Shown: positions 1 to 11,052, counted from the first letter of the stretch. The stretch: DNA of 34,915 bases from Cladosporium sp. IMV 00045 (GCA_001931905.2 MSJI02000634.1:1-34915); one strand, 5' to 3'. Numbers and translations are program-made. The notes: generated from the sequence alone by a model not told the origin.

Positions 1-883
1 GGGTGATCAGGCCCATATCTGTGCCCAGCGTGGTCGACACCCAAGTAATGCCCAAAGACCACATCCCACTTCCCAGCCATGTTATGTTCCAGAAGCGGGA
101 AAAGGTGTTCGTTGACTCCATTGTCCACGGTATGCAGATCCCACACGTTGAAGGAGTCGAAAGGCTTCGTGAGCTCAGGCTCGAAGTATCCAGGGAACAA
201 AGAGTGCCAAGTATCGTCGCCCAAGTGAACCACCTTCTTTCCGGCATGCACCAATTGCTCCACAAGGTTATCTTCGTCGATCGCAGTGCCGGCGAAGTTG
301 CTGCCCGCGTCGATGAAAGTAGGGAGGGTGCCGGTGGTCAATCCCTTCAACCTCTGCAGCGTGGTAGTAGGCGGGTCAGCGATGAAAGGTCGAAGGAAAG
401 CATTCTGCGGCTCCTTGACGCTCGTCTCGTGAAGCACCGGAAGAGCATTGTGGAAGTAGTGCTCTTGCTGGCCCGTCGCGTTCCCATTGAACGGCACAGT
501 GAAATCATACCGCAGCGCATCCACAATAATAACCACGGCCTTGTCGAAGCTCTTGGGGTGCCAGCAACCCTTCTCAACACTACCAGGGACAAAGCTGTTC
601 TGAAGCTCAACAGGAGGGACGGCGCATTCGGAGCGGTGTTCGAGGACCAGACGGGAGAGGAGGAAGCCGGAGCAGAAGAGGTAGATGCCGAGGGCGTGGA
701 AGATGCTGCAAGCACATTGCGGTTAGAATGCCAATTCCCCTTCGAAGGTCTAGAGACAACCTACGCGATGAGAGAGAAGAAGCCGACCATGAGCGCATGC
801 TGCGCCTTGAACTGCACGGCCAGCCTCTTGTTCTCTGCCTTTGGGTCCTGCGGCGGGGCCTTCGCACCCGCGCTGTCTGCCAT
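1..883 (-). CDS. gpi13: GPI ethanolamine-phosphate transferase 3 (Gpi13/PIG-O), 5' part
   Basis: Adds ethanolamine phosphate to the third mannose of GPI-anchor precursors in the ER membrane. Exons run 883-765 and 705-1; the intron 764-706 (59 bp) starts GTAGGT and ends TTGCAG. The 274 visible residues continue past the left edge. A hydrophobic first membrane segment spans about 32-57 (VGFFSLIA, then IYLFCSGFLL). The alkaline-phosphatase-like catalytic domain follows: VDALRYDF (about 101-108, metal-binding Asp102), PPTTTLQRLKGLTTG (about 151-165, nucleophilic Thr region), GDDTW (about 202-206) and GHYLGVDHAGH (about 258-268, metal-binding Asp/His). These are hallmarks of the PIG-O branch rather than PIG-N or PIG-G. 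The start ATG at 883 has A at -3 and G at +4 and follows a pyrimidine-rich leader. Not seen: the rest of the catalytic domain and the C-terminal membrane helices. Confidence 0.95.
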
Positions 884-2126
884 TGTGAGGCGTGACGGGA
901 TAGTAAAGGTCGATAAGAGGGGTTCCAGAAATAGAGAAGGGGGAAGAAGAATAATATTACGGGTAAATCATAACAAGAGGGACAAGGAGTAAGGAATGCG
1001 TGAAATCAAGGAGCGTCTCGGCGGACAACTATGCCATCAGGGCCGTGGGTGGAAGAGTGATAGAAGGTGGTGTTGCATTAGAGTTCGAGAAAGTGAAGTG
1101 CGCTACAGAGCCCGCGCTGACCAGCTCCAGCACTTGCCGATGGGCTGAAGCGGAGAGCTGATGGAGGAGAGCGAATCTTCTCCGCCGACAGCCAGGAGAA
1201 AAATGATCAGCATATGCGTCTGCCGCCGCGCATAACACGTGGTGTTGGCAGGGGAAGGAGATCACACGACAATCACATAGCAAGAATAATGCAGCAATCG
1301 TTCTGTTCACTCGTGTCTCTTGAAGTATGTATGCCATTCGGAATTTTGTTGAAGGTTTGGCCTGGCTGAGGCCCTAAACTATACATACTATTTGAACACA
1401 TCGTCGCCGGAGAAAAGAAAAGTATCGGACATAAACGAAATAGAGAATAAAGAAAACAGTAGCTTTCTAGAAGTACATTCGCGGAAACGCTCACATCTCG
1501 ATTGGAACACTAAATCGGTCCTGAACAGTGGAGCCTCCCACGCGCTTTCCTCCTTTTTTCTTTTTTTGGTCGATAGCCTGTCAATTGTGGTGACGGTGGT
1601 GGTGATGGTAATTGTGGAAGCAGGGCTCGCGGTGCGTGAAAAGACTGGTATCGGGGCTCGCCTCACCATCAATGTGATGGGTTTGCCCATGACCAGAATC
1701 CTGAAACACATTATGTTTGGATCTTCTCCTTAAAGTGAAACGGGCCCGTGCTGTGGCGTGGTATTGATAGATTGGCGAGCAACGCCGGCTGCCGCGCTCT
1801 CAGGCATGGCGGCAGCGGCAGCACAGGCTATGCCGTGATAAAAGTAATAATATGTAGAAAAACGCCGTCCGTCCATATGTGATTTGGTCGAATCGGATGT
1901 ATAATGCAGGGTCGTGGTTGGAGTCGCAGCAGCAGCGCGCTGGTGTAGTCATAACAGCGCGCGCACTCGAGATTGGTTCGGGGAAGCAGGCCGTCCCATG
2001 CTATGTTGAGAAACGAAAAAACGAAAATGTTAAGAAAGGTCCAACGGGGACTGAGCAAGCGGATTCGTGATGGTCGTGGCTAAAAAGTGCACGCAGAGTC
2101 CAGGACGCTCGAAGGTGGGCGTCCAT
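884..2126. other. Intergenic region between gpi13 and the single-pass membrane protein gene
   Basis: Holds the gpi13 promoter and leader on the left (minus strand) and the 3' end of the gene at 2127-2672. The stretch next to gpi13 is pyrimidine-rich on the gpi13 sense strand, as in many fungal promoters. There is a T-rich tract near 1552-1568 and one GCCAGGCC word on the minus strand at 1359-1366. A 113-codon plus-strand frame at 1392-1733 has no recognisable domain, so I do not call it. No RNA gene seen. Confidence 0.6.
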
Positions 2127-2672
2127 CTAGCTCCATTGCTTTTGGTCTTCCTTCTCTGTGAGGCCACCCACACGGTCGAGGTCAAGCGACTGGAAACGCT
2201 CGCCCTCGCTCTGCTTGTAGGCGGGAAGCTTGTCTTGGACAGGCTCAAGACCGACGCCGCTTTCGCTGACGCGGACGACAACACAGCGGCCAGAGGTGCG
2301 TTTGCCATCGGCGTCGTACTCCTCGGGGAAAGTGAGACGGATTTCGGGGATGTTGTTGCCGCGGGGAGGTTCGTCGGAGTTTTCGAGGAGGTTCTGCTTC
2401 TCTTGGAGAACGTAGATTGAATCGGATGGTTTTCCGGAAGTACGGCGGTGGTAGGATGCGATGGTAGAGCCAGATTCGCGCTTCTCATTGTACATGGGAA
2501 GTGCGTGGGATTTGCGGGCGCGACGGCGATGGCGGATGAAAAGGAGGGCACCGCACATGCATATCGAGAGGACAAGGAGAACCAGGAGTGCGATGAGTAG
2601 GTTGATTATGGTTTGGCTGATTTCGGTCTCTTCATGGTTGCGAGCAAAGAGTTGGTGCAGGGTGTTGGCCAT
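2127..2672 (-). CDS. Single-pass membrane protein with basic stop-transfer and acidic cytosolic tail, unknown function
   Basis: I do not recognise a characterised family. The protein is 181 residues from an ATG at 2672 in one exon. A short polar N-terminus (1-20) without a signal peptide is followed by one strong hydrophobic helix at about 22-46 (INLLIALLVLLVLSICMCGA), then a basic cluster RHRRRARK at 47-54. This predicts N-out, C-in orientation. The roughly 130-residue tail is polar, with a SIYV motif near 85-88, an IPEIRLTFPEE segment near 108-118, a VVVRVSE strand near 131-137, a LPAYKQ motif near 149-154 that resembles a weak WW-domain ligand, and a charged end. The alternation of conserved-looking blocks and linkers suggests a real protein. 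It may be a fungus-specific plasma-membrane or vacuolar adaptor, but nothing here proves that. It is divergent from the gene at 6720 across a 4-kb gap. Confidence 0.72.
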   Translation of the reverse strand: MANTLHQLFARNHEETEISQTIINLLIALLVLLVLSICMCGALLFIRHRRRARKSHALPMYNEKRESGSTIASYHRRTSGKPSDSIYVLQEKQNLLENSDEPPRGNNIPEIRLTFPEEYDADGKRTSGRCVVVRVSESGVGLEPVQDKLPAYKQSEGERFQSLDLDRVGGLTEKEDQKQWS

Positions 2673-3278
2673 GTTGGGCTAAGCTTCGCGGTCTTGTCCG
2701 TCTTGTCGGCGGGCAAGTTTGAAGTGCGATTAACGGTGATTCTACGATGTTGACGTCGTGTACTGGTGTTTGCTGTGCGTTCTTCTGTTGCACAGTGTCG
2801 AGTTCACTAGAGGGTCCAGGAAAGTCGTGAGGAGGTTGGTGTAACGAATGGACTGTTGCGGTGGAATGTTAGACTGTGGTTCCCAATGGAATTCCATCCT
2901 TCCCATATTGTCTTTCAGTTATGGACCCCGAGTCATCCATCCTGTGATATTCCCCCACGATACGCATGGCCCTGAGAAGCCATCGCGATTTCCAGACGTA
3001 CCTGCGTCGGATTGAAACAACCGGCTCCAGACTGAACGAGTGTGACACGAGGCTGCGGCAAGAGAGTGAAGCCGAGACCGTCGCTACCAGGAGGCGAAAA
3101 GCGGGACGCAAGGAGAAAGAGTGGACGCTCGCAAAGAGCAAGGAGGTGAAGAGTCAAGGAGAAGGGGAAGAGGTATAGAGGGAGGTATAGAGAAGGATCG
3201 TGGTAGTATCAACGTCGAACACACACACAAACTCACGAGCGCGCGAAGAAGAGCACGACGGCCGCACTTTGTTCTCCT

Positions 3279-3910
3279 GGCCTGGCGTGCCTGGATGTTG
3301 GACGGGGCGTGTCGGAGATTGAGCTCCAGGGCGGGCCGTCGCTTAGCCTTTCATTGGGACGTCGAGCATCCGCCAACCGCTGTGGCTTCACAAACGCTTC
3401 ATGCGCTTGCGCCGGTGGGACCGCGCACAGGACCAAAGACGCGCGCACTTTCTGGGGATTGGGATCGCCCGATATTGGTCCGGTGGAGATGGGGCCTGGT
3501 GACGGGCTGATCATTCGCTGATGTGACGGCCAGGCCTGCGAACGCTTGCAAGGAGTTCATCATAAAGTATTGCCTTCTTGCCTAATCTGGCTCTGCAGGA
3601 ATATTTGTTCGCCAGGCCACCCCGGTGCATGTCCCGCCCGAATCACCTCTGGCAACGACAAACCTGTCAACAAGGAGACTACAGTATTCGAGCCTCGAGG
3701 CCTGACCCTTGTTAATCCTGTTGAGAGGGAAGAAGAAGAGTGATGATGATATCAGCGGCTGTTGACAGCTTATTCACAACGCGTCAAGTTCAGACCTTTT
3801 CATTGCCCGCGCTTTGGGCGGTGCATGTTTTATTCCATCGGTTCTCGGTAGCAAAGACAGGCCCAACGTCCAGCCTGGCACTTCTGCCGTCGCCCTGCCA
3901 GGCCACCCGG
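3279..3910. promoter_or_regulatory. Cluster of four GCCAGGCC words (possible regulator-binding region)
   Basis: The 8-mer GCCAGGCC occurs at 3279-3286 (minus strand, extended to GCCAGGCCAGG), 3529-3536, 3611-3618 and 3897-3904. The last two extend to GCCAGGCCACCC followed by CGG. The core GCCAGG fits the fungal PacC consensus GCCARG. The words are seen directly; PacC or any other regulator is inference. Both flanking promoters are far away (0.6 kb and 2.8 kb), so a target gene is not clear. Confidence 0.35.
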
Positions 3911-4462
3911 ATCGATTTCTGCCTTGATTCCGTCGCCCGAAGACCCTGGTCGTGTGCCTGTTCTATTCAAAGTGCTGTCAACATGTCACCGCTGGTCCGA
4001 ACAGTCGGTTTCTTCACCGCGAATCGAGATCATTGTTATTATTCGACCCGTCTCTACCTCGATCACACACGTGATTCAATCTCAAGAGTCCTCGATGCTG
4101 CGTTTCACAATCAAAACAATGACATGTCCCGCCATATGTAAAGCCCTCCAGCGTCCGGCGTGCGAGAATCCAACGTACACCACACCATCACTCTCACTCT
4201 CACTTCTCACGAAATTTCCCAAGCGAGCGTTTGTGAGCACGCCCGTTTCTCGCTGACAGACAACGTGGAAAGCCGCCACGAAGGCGCAGCGCGCACAACG
4301 GTGCGCAGGAAATAAACCACAATACGCACGCACTAAACCACATTCCGCGCCTCAGCCGCCAGCCCGCCGTGCGCGAAGGAAGGTGAAGCCGTCGCTGCTT
4401 GGTTTGTTTCATTATTCTTTGCTATAGATCTCAAACATCGGCGGGTTGGTAATGACGGGGAC

Positions 4463-4484
4463 AGGCGAGCCCGACGGCTCGCCT
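4463..4484. repeat. Perfect 9-bp inverted repeat with 4-nt loop
   Basis: AGGCGAGCC and GGCTCGCCT flank the loop CGAC, forming an uninterrupted GC-rich hairpin inside the gene-free region. No flanking T-run or gene end gives it an obvious role. Confidence 0.6.
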
Positions 4485-5933
4485 TGCCCTCAGCCGTTGT
4501 GTCTTCATCTGGGAAATGACGTGGTAATCTCTCTGCCATGGGGTCTCGACCTCTGAGGACTTCTATGGTTCTGGTAGGGAAAACGGGTTGTTGGATTGCC
4601 ATTGTTGGGAGACATGTGATTACTGTACATGGATTATTCGTGAGTTCGAATACGAGATAGCACGTTGTATTTTTCCAACAGTGCTACTCTCGTATTTCTC
4701 CGGAAAGACCTCGCTTGTCTTCGGTCATCGTGCAAGCCACAACGACGCACTCGTAAAACCTTGTTGGTCCCGATCGGGTCATGAACTGCTCGCATTATTA
4801 AACGCACGCGAGAAACGGCATCGATCCTCATCATCGAACTCTTCGTTTGTGAGAGATGGTGGTTGCAATCGGCCGTCTGCAAATATTGGAGGTATCGTCA
4901 CTGCATCCCCTATCCCGCCTGAGAATTCATCCTAATTTCCCGCTCTACACTTCGAGCTCACGTGCTTTCTCTTGATCTCACAGCGGTTGACGTTATTTCG
5001 ATCAAGTCCGTCAAAGGATGGTAATGCTTGCAGCTCAATGATGACCCAGCTTATCGAACATGGATTCTTCGTTTGGTGACATGTTCCATCAATATCGTGC
5101 AGCTTGGTTTCGTTACGCCCATTGTACTTGGGTATGTGTAGGTAGTGAAATCCATATACATCAGAGTGCCCGGCAGGATTAGGAGTAAGCGGCAGACGCG
5201 TTTGCTCCTTTGATGGAAAACCCGTGTACGTTATGTATCTTTGTGCTGCTGAACTCAGTTGCCGCGGTTTCATATGGGCGAGGCCTTGCAAGCCTCCATA
5301 GAGCTGAATGGGCAAGCTTGGCGGTACCGAAAGACCACCTGATGTATTTAAAGTCCGTCCTTTTGATCTTGAGGAACGAGATACAACTTGACGGATTAAT
5401 TCGGTCAGCGAGGCATTTACTTGGCCTCGACTTGCCTTCGAAAGGAGTCGATATTCTCGCTCCCAGGTTGGACACAGACCATTGTGGTGCTATAAGCGTG
5501 AGCGGTGGTTGACAACCACCAGAGTTTGCTCGAGAAATGGTGGTGTTGCTCTACGAGCAAGGTCTTTGGCTTGTCTTTTACATGCGATGCGATACATGTT
5601 TTTTATCTCTACCACTGACCTGGACGGTTCATGTGTTCATGCAGGATGTATAAAGGAATGTTGTATATGTGCCGCAATATGTCCGCCACAGACTGTCGCA
5701 TCCTTGTGATCAAACTTCCTCGTGCAAGCCGTTCACATGATGTGGTGAAGAAGGCAGTGGGAGGATAGTCAATCTCTCACGACATCTCAACACATACAAT
5801 CACAAATACTTCACCATCTCGTGCATGACCATCGATGTGCCTTTTCTGCAGAGGCTGCGAGTGTCACCAGCGATAGTAAAAACTGGGTTGCACTCGCCAA
5901 ATCCCCGGCCAAAGCCAGCCTTTCATCATTTTG

Positions 5934-5938
5934 ATTGG
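5934..5938 (-). promoter_or_regulatory. Inverted CCAAT box (AGCCAATCA context)
   Basis: ATTGG on the plus strand reads AGCCAATCA on the minus strand, the preferred context for the fungal HAP/CBC complex. It lies about 780 bp upstream of the ATG at 6720. Binding is inference. Confidence 0.35.
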
Positions 5939-6280
5939 CTGAGGGCATGGTCAAGACTGGCTTTGCGGACCAGCCGCCCGAAGCAGCGAGAGAATTGGAC
6001 AGGCGACCTTTATTGATGCTGCGACTTTTCGACGGTCAACATCGCCCACCAGGCATGATCAATCGTCGCCCTTTCTCGCATTGATTCGTTGCATTCCCGC
6101 CGCCTTGCTCCCTTCGCCGGCCATCAGCAAGTCAACTGGCTCGCCGTCCCGGTCATCCTTGATCATCGTCCTCGTGAGACACGGGGCTTCGCCATCAAAG
6201 GCTGCGTCTTGGTGTTCTGCACCTCAATAACGACAACCCTTGTATATCGCCAACTGACAGTCTCGCCATACAAGTGACGG

Positions 6281-6685
6281 GTAAGTCCTCGCTTTGTTCG
6301 CAGCATCGTCGCGTTTGTCCTTCGCCCCGTTCGTCGTGCACACGACGACCATGGTTGCCGGTTGCCGCCGCGCCTCCCAAGCTTCAGATTGCGGCTTGCT
6401 GGCAACCTCCCTCGCGAGCAATTTCATCCACGACACACCGTCCAACCGACAAACATCAACACCAGCCAACCACCACGGCACCTCCTCTCGCAGGCCTTGA
6501 GAAGATGTCGCTAATGATTCCCTAGTCGTCGCATCTGTTTGTTGCAGCAATCAATCGTCGTCGCCCAGTGTGCGCGCGCATCTGCGCGTGGCGATCGCAG
6601 CAAATTCTCAAGGTTTGTCTGGCCCTCAATGTATCGCTCAATCAACCTCCCATCATCCATCAATGATTGCATCGCTGACTGGCAG
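6281..6685 (+). other. Possible 5'-UTR intron of the Sds3/Dep1-like gene
   Basis: A strong donor GTAAGT at 6281 pairs plausibly with the acceptor GGCAG ending at 6685, which has a GCTGAC branch-like site just upstream (6674-6679). It ends 34 nt before the start ATG at 6720. TTGCAG ending at 6547 is an alternative acceptor. No transcript evidence is available. Confidence 0.3.
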
Positions 6686-6719
6686 TGACAGACGTAAGCA
6701 GTTGTAATTCTTGATAATA

Positions 6720-9700
6720 ATGCCCGGTGTCAAAGGAAGGCGTGTACCTGGCCGGCCAGGCCGCTTCGACCCGACCATCCCTTTGCACATGACCACCAGG
6801 AGATCCGCCAAAGGCGTGTCCGACGTGGATATGTATCCAGATGATGAGTACGATGACTCTGAGAGTCGCAGGACCTCGTTTGATGACGCTTCAGTCGGCA
6901 CCCCATATTCTGGGTTCGACTCTGAACCTCCAGCCAAGCGCCAGCGCACTGCGGATCCCTCACCAGAGCAGAATAAGGCTTCCATTCTCGAAGGCGATGG
7001 CCTTTCAATGAATGGAGGCCAGCACTCTTCGGGATTTTTCGATACTGCAAACGGTGCCGCCAGTGGAAGCCAAACGTCTTCTGGTGGCGGATTCGTCTCG
7101 CAGATGGATGTTGATGCCAGTCAAAATTCCATTGACCCTCAACTTCGCGATGATGGAACTACTGGAGATGATCAAGACGAATCGCATGCCGTGAATACGA
7201 CCGAAGACGGCACTCAGCGCCCTCAAAGCAGATCCAAGCTCGACAAAGATCCGCCCGATAACGATTCGCGCCAACAGTATGGAAATGCGAACGGCGTCGA
7301 GGTCGATGATTATGGCACAGCCGACGATGTTGCTGGTGATTATAGCCAGTTCGATGCCACTCAGAGCCAGAGCCAAGATTTTGAAGCGTACCAGTCCCAG
7401 AATGAGGGCAAATGGGCCGAAGTCGTCGATCAACTGCCATCGATAAAGGCATCTGCAAGCCGAGAAGCTTCAGTAGAAAGCTCAAGATCCGATGCACGGG
7501 CTGTTCGAAATATCCCGTTACCTGAAGTGTCAACAGATGCTACTCCAATGGCTACCAGGCAAGGCTCTCCCGCCACCACAGCGTCAGCTGCAGCCGAGGA
7601 AGTAACGCCTGCTAGATCCAAAGCTCACGCCAATCACGGACTCGCCGGTACAGACGAAGAAGAAGAAGACAACGACGGCCAAGTAGCAACGCAAAATAAT
7701 GACTCCATGGAAGGCATGGAAGAAGAGGCTGAAGTCACCCGCTATGCGGAAGAGTACGAAGAAGACGATGCGCCTACCCAAAAGCCGACAAAGCGTCGCT
7801 TTGCCGGGGGCCGAAGAAGGGCTGCTCACTCGAACGCCTATGTCGAGGCCGCCATGAGACGACAATTGGAACTCAAGCAATTCTACAGACAAGTCACCAG
7901 ATCGATGAAGTCGTGCTTGGGCGAGCTTGCCCAAATCACACTCGATGAGTTATTGGCAGATCAACACCACCACGAGCAAGTCACCGAATACGAAAGCGTC
8001 ATGGCCGGTCTCGATGAGCAACTCGAGCGACGCAAACAGCAACTACTCAATGCTCAGAAATTCAACCATGAGCAACTCTTCCAGCGCTATGAAGCTGAGA
8101 GCGATTCGAGAAAGAATCGTTGCCGCAACTTGCTTGAAGACATCAAGGAGCAGCAACTGATCAATCTGGAGTACAACATGCTTCAAGTCAACAGAGCTAG
8201 ACTGCGCGATGAACCAGGCCACGAGACCGAGGATGAGGACGGCGTCATCCCCCGCCCGAAGCGCATGGCCTATCGATTCAAGCGCTCAAATGCCATCGAC
8301 TCGCGTTACGACTCCAGAAGTCGCTTCACAATGGAGACGGAGCGCAGAATTCAAGACCTCGAGTGCCGCACCAAGATGTTTGAAGCTCTCAGAGAATTCG
8401 ACTCGAACACCGAGAACGCTTTCACTGTTATGGACAGTAGCGTCCGCGAGGCGGCGCAGGAGAAGCGTAGGAACATCGAGATCACGAAGAAGCTTGCAGA
8501 AATTGCTTCAGAGTACGATCGCAAATACCAAGCACCTCCTCAACCGACTGCCGAAGAGCTGGCGCCGCTCACTCAACTGGCAGAGCTTGCAGTCAAGCCA
8601 TCTTTATTGTCGCAGCGCTCGAGACTCTCGTCTACGATTCCGGGTTATCCTGAACACTCTCCCCGACATCCTCCGCACTCTTCCTTGCCTTCGCAGTCGC
8701 TGTTTGATCGCTCGAGGGGTACTGCACCTCCGCATGCTCCCAGCTCTTTCCTCCAGGTAGCTATGGAGCCGAGCAGAAGATCACCTCGAGCGTTTGGTCA
8801 ATCGTCGGCGCCCTCACTCTCGTCTATGGGTATGCGACAACATGAAAGTGGCTTCAGTCCGCTGTCTTCGTCGGTCGGTCGTGGCGCTGACGGCAGACCA
8901 CCTCTGGCTGCCAAGCCCGCTGTCTACTTCGACCACGGCAACAATGAGCGGTTCACACCCTCCAACTCCATGCACAATCATCCCTCAAAACACCAAGGCC
9001 TACAGAACATGGGCGGCATCGACCACGTCCACTCCGACCGTGCTCGCTTGCACGCAGAGCAGGCAGCCCAAGAGGCTCGCAATGCCGGTCGCCACTCCCT
9101 GTCCGCTGCTATCAGCCAGAAAGGCAGCGAAGCGGATCAAAACAATGCAGAAGCGGTAAGTGTCATCGACAAAAGATAGCAAACGATGTTCTCTAACTAA
9201 CACTCCACCCCAGGCAAGACACAACCGCTCCCTCCCTCCTCCACCAACCGCCAACGCCAGCGTCAGACCATGGCAAAGCCCAATCACCAGCCGCACCGAC
9301 CGCGCCAGCCTCTCCGGTCCCGAAATCGGCCGCCGCATGAAGCGCGAGCGCGAAGACGACGACCACGACACCACCCTCGGCCGCAGGACACTCGCCCGCA
9401 ACGAGCCAGCTGAGGAATTGCCACGCCTCCGCCGCCCGTCGCAAGAAGCACCAGAAACCGCCCGCGGCCGCGCCAGCACTCTCAACGAGCAGCGCATCGC
9501 CTCCGAAGAGCGCGACCGCGAACGCGAATCCTACACCCGGCGCGAACGCCCCGCCGAACTCGACGTCGCGCGCCTCAACGACCCCAGCACGAACTGGGAC
9601 GAACTCCGCGCCCGCCGCAACTCCCAAGCCTCCGGTGGCACCAACACCGGCAGCAGCAACCGCGCCATCACCCCGCCCTGGATCCAAGCAGCCCGCCGCT

Positions 9701-9969
9701 TCTCCAACCAGAGCCAGCGCGGCATGCCCGCTCCACCACCTGGTCTGGGCTCTTTCCCGCCCGCGCCCTTCTCTTCGCCTTGGCCGAGTTCGGTGGGCTA
9801 TGTGCCTCCGCAGGCGCCGGCTGTGAACCATTTGGGGAACGGGCAGGGGTTGGCGGGGCCTTATGGGCCTTATCAGGCGCAGCATACGCCGCAGCAGGGG
9901 CAGGGGCAGGGGCAGCAGGGGAGGGATTTTGGGTCGGGTGGGTTTAGGGATATGAATAATCGGCGGTAG
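6720..9969 (+). CDS. Sds3/Dep1-like coiled-coil protein, probable Rpd3-type deacetylase complex subunit (tentative)
   Basis: CDS is 6720-9155 plus 9214-9969, with a 58-bp intron (GTAAGT, CTAAC branch, CAG); 1063 residues. I start at the ATG at 6720; the TTG nine bases upstream is not a credible start. Residues 1-350 are acidic and disordered, with a PAKRQR basic patch near 75 and acidic runs near 310-350. A GRRRA motif near 365 opens a helical core at about 375-500: an LxELAQITLDELL segment, then a long charged coiled coil with QRYEAES and IKEQQLINLEYNML. A second helical block spans about 515-610. This arrangement resembles the Sds3/Dep1 family (PF08598), which scaffolds Sin3-Rpd3 histone deacetylase complexes in the nucleus. 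The C-terminal 400 residues are rich in Pro, Ser, Arg and Gln, ending in a Gly/Gln tail. The gene is real; the family is inference. Exon 2 is markedly richer in C-ending codons than exon 1. Confidence 0.6.
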
Positions 9970-10497
9970 ATGTTGGTGGGAAATGTGGGAGGGGGGAAGG
10001 GAGGTTCGTTGGGTGGAGTGAGTTAAGTGAGGTGAAAGTGAGAACAGATTGAAGGGAGGTGAAAAGCAGATTGAAGTGAAAAAAGTGTTGGAGATATAAT
10101 GTTCTTGTGTGTACTATACCCAAAGCGAAAGGGCATGGTTTGCCTTTCTGGTTTTATCCTGGTCAGAAGATTTTATTCGAATGGTATTTCTGTGTACTAC
10201 TTGTTATGGTTTCCTCAGTGGATTTTGTGGTTACTTGTGCTGTTGGGCGTGAGCGTATATGCGAAACAAGCATGGCGCTTTCTCAATCGCATGCGTGCAT
10301 GGCTCTCTCGATGGAAGGAATAGAATGAGCACGCGAAAGTGTCAGGTTGTTGTCTGCGTGTGAGACACGGAAACCCAGCGATACTTTAGCACGGTATCTC
10401 AGTGGGCCCCTCCAAGTGTCTTCACTTGTGTATGGGCGCCTAGAGAGCTGCATGCCCGGATACATGTTGGGAGAGTGCGGTAAGGTGATGATGTAAA

Positions 10498-10515
10498 TTA
10501 GGGTTAGGGTTGGGG
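10498..10515 (+). repeat. Interstitial telomere-like repeat
   Basis: Reads TTAGGGTTAGGGTTGGGG: two perfect copies of the canonical fungal telomere unit and one variant, internal to the window between two housekeeping genes. Confidence 0.7.
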
Positions 10516-11052
10516 TAAGCCATCCAACTACATGAAGCCCGACTTGGTTGAATCTGCAATTATATGGTGTATAGTTTTGATTTTACAGTTACTTGGAGTG
10601 ATATAGAGAATGTCAGATATCTGTGTGGGTATATACAAATGATCACGTCGATGTGTTGGCAAGGAAACGCTGTTTGGTTGTGAAGTTCGAAGGTTGTACT
10701 GTAAGTGAAGTCACGTTCACACGACCCGATGCAAGCATCGATTTCGAACAAACAAAACGAAATCGAGCAAATGATAAATAATCTCACCACGGCCACCTTG
10801 CTACAAACTTTTCAATAGCTCTCACTACTATACACAAATACCCAATGCAAAGCACATGCTTCAAGACCCTCAACCCTCAGGTAATCAGCAAGCAAGCACC
10901 TGCAAGTGACGACGGAGTTCTCTCACCTATCGAAGAAAATCGACTTGTCGAGAAACTCACCATGCTAGACTTTGAACAAATCGATCACGCGCGGAATTCG
11001 ATGGAAGGGTAGACAGGCAAATGAAACTTAGGCGATGGTTTAGCAATTGGAC

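Larger units (their letters stand above)
2673..6719. other. 4-kb divergent intergenic region without a supportable gene
   Basis: It separates two divergently transcribed genes. The open frames here reach at most about 130 codons, have no recognisable domains and overlap one another in several frames, so I call none. It contains a cluster of GCCAGGCC words at 3279-3910, a perfect hairpin at 4463-4484, an inverted CCAAT box at 5934-5938 and a possible leader intron of the downstream gene at 6281-6685. It could also hold a long non-coding RNA or a fast-evolving spliced gene that cannot be seen by reading alone. Confidence 0.6.

Noticed and set aside
3..992. Plus-strand 329-codon frame antisense to gpi13
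   Set aside because: gpi13 catalytic motifs are clear on the minus strand, so this is a shadow.
1392..1733. 113-codon plus-strand frame
   Set aside because: No domain; hydrophobic run comes from a T- and GGTGGTG-rich tract.
9193..9885. 230-codon minus-strand frame antisense to exon 2 of the Sds3/Dep1-like gene
   Set aside because: Ala/Gly/Val/Arg-rich shadow of a GC-rich exon; the spliced plus-strand reading joins in frame.
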